Positions 60,761 to 64,000 of a DNA stretch of 64,000 nt are shown in pieces. The stretch is from Epiperipatus broadwayi. Its lineage: Eukaryota > Onychophora > Udeonychophora > Euonychophora > Peripatidae. The stretch's first letter is position 1, and each line of letters opens with the position of its first letter. The DNA lies in contig JAQFVV010006255.1 in the NCBI GenBank assembly GCA_028023455.1, positions 6,554,501-6,618,500 of the forward strand. Direction: 5' to 3'. The notes under the pieces are model-generated. The model was not told where the DNA came from. It ran no database searches and saw nothing but the letters and a program-made list of their open reading frames with translations. The position numbers and the translations under genes are program-made.

Positions 60761-61617
60761 CCTATAATCCTCAGCCCCTGTGAAGCTATTTAGAGGATTG
60801 AGGTCAACTTTTAAAATTAAGTCATCACAACCTTGCTATAAAGAAGATCTCATACTTGTTTGTATGGATTTGATAATATGCTGCTTACCAACAATATGAA
60901 AATTTTTCTCTGAGTCATGACCTCAAGCTACATCATAAAATGGATTAATATTTTGACTTTGTGTAGATTGGAATATTCCACTTAGTGTATATTTTGACAT
61001 TATATTCTTCTTTGATTTTGTTCTGTTAAAGTATTTATAATATAAGTCTTTAAGGTTATATAAAAAGTTTAAATTCTTATCAGCTGGTTAATGATATTTA
61101 TTGTGAATTTATAATAATTAATATTTTACCCCTTAATTTTTTTGTATCTTTATGCATTACCATCATTAAAAGTTCATTTTTATAGAATGATTTTTCTTAT
61201 ATATGGTAATTCAATTGTCATTAAGAAATATGTTCTTTCAGATTAACACTGCAGTACTTTTTCATCAAGTGCATTAAAATACTATTCAATGCATTCTGAC
61301 ACACTCAGTCTTATGTTTGAAGCTTTGTTTTTCAGTAGAAATAGTGATATCCATTATTAAGAGTTTTCATCTTGCATGATGACCCTGATATATGTCTAAT
61401 CAATCTACTGCTGGTGTTGTTTTTATGGTTATTGCAATCCAATAGTATGTTCTCAGTTTTCCAAACTGATATATTGTTAAAAAGTTAGAACTTGAATCTA
61501 AAATGTTTTCCCTCCAAAATGACATGACTTTCATTTAAAATTCATATAACAATTAATTAATGCCATTTTAGTTTAGAAACCAGTCTGAAACTAAAAAGTG
61601 TCAAACTTATTTTTTAA
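60761..61617. other. AT-rich sequence, nothing firm
   Basis: No supported feature. GAAACCAGTC near 61577 lacks the rest of a hammerhead. Confidence 0.45.
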
Positions 61618-61851
61618 TGTATTTATAAATATGAATATAATTATAAATTTAGTGAGATTTTTTGTGTATTTTTTATAAATAATTTTCAGCTATGGTGTAA
61701 TGAAACAAAGACCAATTAAAAGCAGACATTACTAGACTTGCAATGCCTGTTTTTATTAATGCTTTACTTTATTATATCATAGCTGAAAATTATTTATAAA
61801 AATACATAGAGAAATCTCATTAAATTCTAATATTTAAATATATAAATTTGT
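61618..61851. mobile_element. Foldback element, about 230 bp
   Basis: TTTATAAATAATTTTCAGCT (from about 61672) mirrors AGCTGAAAATTATTTATAAA (to about 61800). Pairing continues outward through GTGTATTTT / AAAATACAT, GAGATTT / AAATCTC and an AT-rich part. The central 70 bp are unpaired. No clear target duplication. Confidence 0.65.
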
Positions 61852-64000
61852 GAAAATCTTTTATTTAAATATATGTTTGTGCATTTGTATTACATCACTA
61901 CCAACCACTCTATCATGCATTAGAATTAAAGTTACTACTTGTACAGTTAATTTCACAGAAAATCATGTTACATTTGTGCACCTAAGTAACAGTTTGAGAG
62001 CCATTCAATTAGTCATAGTGATCCTTTATTCAATTGATAATTGACTCAGAAACTTTTAAATATGAGTCTTCCACCAAATAATATATTATAAATAAGTTAT
62101 TAAAAATTAGTGACTTTGAATTTATAATAAATTTATTATTTCTAGTAAATCCTATTGAGTCTGATTAAAATATGTTATTTTGCTCTAAATATAAAGTCCT
62201 AAAATAATTATATTAAGACCATGGAAAATAGTTACAAATTATCATTGACTATGATAGTCATTAGATGTTATTTTATAGGTTTTCAACTCTCTTCATACAG
62301 AACACTTAATATAGATAAACAACAAAGATTTAATTAAGCAACTCACCACATTTTTAGTAGACCAGTTTCTTTGTGAATGATTAATTCATGTAGTATCTAA
62401 CCTCATGACTTGAGATTTAAATTCAGATAATGATGGGAAATTTTATTAGTTTGTTGAAAAATGTTCAAATAAGTTTGTAATTTTTTTAGGTATCCAGTTT
62501 GTATCAGTCTAGATAGTTATTTATTTTAAATCAATAAATGGGTTAGCTTTAGAGTAAAGATTCCAAAATAGATAGATGAATGTTAATGAAGTGATCATTT
62601 AAACAAAACATGAATAACCCAAGCAATAGGGTCATCATAGATCAGAGCATACTACTGAAAGAAAAATTTAACAAACAACATTTTTAAAGCAAAATAACAA
62701 TTATTGGAAAGAAATTCTTTACCCTGAATTTAAATAGAGGGTTAATGTATTAGAATATACTTTTAAAATATTGCCATTTGAACTTATAACTAAAAGTATC
62801 TGAAAAAGACAAATGATTCCCAAAATGCATTTCTGACTGAATCAGCAATTCAGTTGAACCAGATCACAACATCTTATCTTCATCATTTGTTCAATATTTA
62901 TCAATATCGGATTACTATAATTTGATTTACAAATTGCTAAATTTCTTGTATTCCTACATTTGACGCTACCCATACATAATTATTTAAAGAAAATGGTGTT
63001 AAATACGTGAGTAGAAGAAATTTGGCACTAGGATATCAAACTGTAGTAAAATGGTATCATTTTCAACCGAAGCAGTTCGAAACTATCATTAATTCAGTTA
63101 TATGAAATATATACGTTCAATCTATACATTTTGATAAGCATTGCATTGATGATTTATTTTTAGCATTTTTTTTGCCTAAATGACAGTTATAATCAATAAA
63201 ACAGTATGTAATTTTAGTTTGTTATTGATAATTGTAAATTAAAATTCTCAGATGCCATAAACTATTTCATTATTTAATGAAACAATGAAGAATAAATAGA
63301 TTATTTTCTAAACTACTGAAACAGACATGATAGAATGTGGAAAATAAATAGGATTTAATTAATGTTAATTGATATGTTTGTACGGATATTTATTTATCTG
63401 TATGTGTATATGTATTAACAACTATTTGAATGTTCATTTGAACTAAAAACTTAAATTTTGAGGAAAAATCTTGATTATTATCATTAATTGCTCAGATTTC
63501 AATTTAAAAATAATATTTTATTAAAAAGTATAATACTAAATCCAATTTCTTAATATATTAGAAAAGTTTGCCTTGAGGAGCGATGACAATATATTCACTT
63601 TCCATACCATGGCCATTTTGTTTTCAGGTAACTGGCACATAGCAAATCAATTAACCATTCAGTATTGATCAATAAATGATTATTTAGCTATTCTTAAATA
63701 AAAAGTAAAGATTCTTCATTATTCTTCTATGGGATATTGGAAAGTTTTTGTCCTGAATGATTTACTTAGATGCTTTTATAGCTCATTTTTTAGTATATAT
63801 AAAATTGCAATATATATATATATTGCTAATAGCCAATTAGTTTTCAAATGAAATTCACAATACAACTATCAATGCATAATAAACCAATAGAATATTTCCA
63901 ATCTATTGTCAAGGCAACTTCCATCTTTTATCTATAAAAGTTACATTGTGGAACAGATTATGAATATTCTATTCATTTATTTAGCTTTGCTGTAGCATTG
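61852..64000. other. AT-rich sequence with one dispersed-repeat copy
   Basis: About 62795-62880 (AAAGACAAATGATTCCCAAA, ATGCATTTCTGACTGAATCA, CAGTTGAACCAGATCA) matches part of the dispersed repeat of 30-35 kb. A 45-bp stretch at 63869-63920 resembles 39.30-39.35 kb. The open frame at 61850-62044 has no recognised domain. Confidence 0.5.

Noticed and set aside
61577-61590. GAAACCAGTC, like hammerhead stem III
   Set aside because: No CTGANGA within a plausible distance upstream.

Overview
This is an AT-rich eukaryotic (metazoan) window. I found no complete host gene, no rRNA and no functional tRNA gene. Everything I can name is a mobile element, a relic of one, or a simple or tandem repeat. The mix includes at least two lineages of Penelope-like elements (PLEs) with GIY-YIG endonucleases, hammerhead ribozymes in short retroelements, an RTE-like LINE, a mariner, hAT-like elements and tRNA-derived repeats. 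This fits intergenic or intronic DNA of a repeat-rich invertebrate. A cephalopod or other mollusc is my best guess, but that is an inference from repeat style, not a marker gene.

Layout. 0.8-2.3 kb: a hAT-type MITE with an 8-bp target duplication, then a 13-bp-TSD palindromic element carrying three hammerhead ribozyme copies. 3.2-4.0 kb: an 800-bp composite trinucleotide tract. 6.1-8.8 kb: a head-to-head inverted pair of PLE copies (reverse transcriptase plus GIY-YIG) with hammerhead-like relics at both outer 3' ends. 8.8-15.4 kb: tandem duplications and foldback elements. 15.8-16.7 kb: a decayed PLE. 17.4-17.7 kb: a foldback element with an intact-looking hammerhead. 20.6 kb: an RTE-like LINE endonuclease relic. 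21.8-24.8 kb: a 117-bp relative of the hammerhead element, a TA-flanked MITE, a 1.1-kb tandem-plus-inverted hammerhead element with TSD, and a tRNA-derived SINE with an 18-bp TSD. 26.9-28.6 kb: an hAT-like element with a second element nested inside. 29.0-35.3 kb: a second head-to-head PLE pair, several copies of a dispersed tRNA-like repeat, a 0.9-kb palindrome and a PLE reverse transcriptase whose YVDD box is destroyed. 36.1-37.1 kb: five copies of a 212-bp satellite. 39.7-40.2 kb: an internally deleted mariner. 46 kb: two tRNA-like SINE copies. 48.2-51.4 kb: an RTE-like LINE relic with a tandem-plus-inverted 853-bp element nested in it (14-bp TSD). 53.3-57.6 kb: a G-poor 4.3-kb segment bounded by AT microsatellites. 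57.6-64 kb: mostly featureless apart from one foldback.

The most interesting system is the set of short, TSD-bounded, non-autonomous elements built from a roughly 0.46-kb monomer with a type I hammerhead ribozyme. Their monomers are repeated head-to-tail and then inverted head-to-head. The same head-to-head arrangement appears in the autonomous PLE relics, and the longer PLE carries a hammerhead-like fold just after its endonuclease stop. This suggests that PLE machinery mobilised the short elements (a retrozyme-like relationship). All protein-coding copies seen here are broken.
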